Source of the DNA: an uncultured Ruminococcus sp.
Lineage (GTDB): Bacteria; Bacillota; Clostridia; Oscillospirales; Ruminococcaceae
Assembly: GCA_902464115.1 (NCBI GenBank)
Contig: CABQIF010000135.1
Span: forward strand, 1-5,232
Length of the DNA: 5,232 nt
Reading direction: 5' to 3'
This document shows positions 5,213-5,232 of the stretch, in pieces. Below the pieces are notes generated by a model. It made no database searches and was not told the DNA's origin. It saw only the letters and a list, made by a program, of their open reading frames with translations. Both the position numbers and the translations under genes were made by a program. Numbering within the stretch: position 1 is the stretch's first letter; each line of letters begins with the position of its first letter.

Positions 5213-5232
5213 CCCACATTTGCGAAGCAAAT
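5200..5232 (+). other. Two consecutive stem-loops continuing the right repeat to the window edge
   Basis: TGTGGGC (5200-5206) pairs perfectly with GCCCACA (5212-5218) around the loop GAGTA. ATTTGC (5218-5223) pairs with GCAAAT (5227-5232) around the loop GAA. The first hairpin uses the conserved tail of the 73-nt repeat as its 5' arm and loop, so it is probably part of the same element, with its missing half in the left copy lying outside the window. The second has a C-GAA-G loop, the class of triloop known to make very stable DNA mini-hairpins. There is no T tract, so neither looks like a terminator. The element probably continues past the window. Confidence 0.65.

Noticed and set aside
4967..5230. 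Minus-strand open frame crossing the terminator and right repeat
   Set aside because: It runs through a strong terminator and a structured repeat whose differences follow base pairing, not codons.
5140..5232. CRISPR array or tandem repeat
   Set aside because: The hairpins differ from one another and there is no regular repeat-spacer pattern.

Overview
The window looks like an ordinary chromosomal block from a low-to-moderate GC, spore-lineage Firmicute. The MurT/GatD pair, YmdB, SpoVS, TTGACA/TATAAT-type promoters and GGAGG ribosome binding sites all fit this. The overall flavour resembles gut Oscillospiraceae/Ruminococcaceae, but that is an impression, not something the window proves. All five genes are on the + strand and intact.

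Layout: (1) 1-73, a structured 73-nt repeat reading on the - strand. (2) 74-237, a leader with a 16-bp perfect dyad and a good promoter. (3) murT (238-1587) and gatD (1574-2326), overlapping by 14 bases and translationally coupled; together they encode the enzyme that amidates D-Glu of lipid II. (4) A 154-nt gap with a strong extended -10 promoter, then ymdB (2481-3245), a cyclic-nucleotide phosphodiesterase-family metalloenzyme. (5) A promoter, then spoVS (3374-3634), closed by a clean terminator. (6) A putative promoter and a CBS-domain CorC/HlyC-type membrane protein (3756-5081), closed by a second terminator. (7) 5140-5232, the second copy of the 73-nt repeat on the + strand, running on into two more stem-loops that reach the window edge.

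The genes form at least three transcription units (murT-gatD, possibly reading into ymdB because no terminator is visible; ymdB-spoVS; corC-like). ymdB next to spoVS is the order known from Bacillus, where rny precedes them; here murT-gatD takes that place. Cell-wall precursor amidation, nucleotide signalling, a sporulation/development regulator and a putative ion transporter are housekeeping functions with no sign of a mobile cargo.

The most interesting part lies outside the genes. The inverted repeat copies at the two edges are 73 nt each and differ at 11 positions with no gaps. Eight of the 11 differences form four compensatory base-pair swaps in two adjacent stems, one turns A-U into G-U, and the other two fall at an unpaired bulge and a loop. 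This is the pattern of a folded RNA (or single-stranded DNA) under selection, and the G-U pairs indicate which strand is the sense strand. I do not recognise the element.
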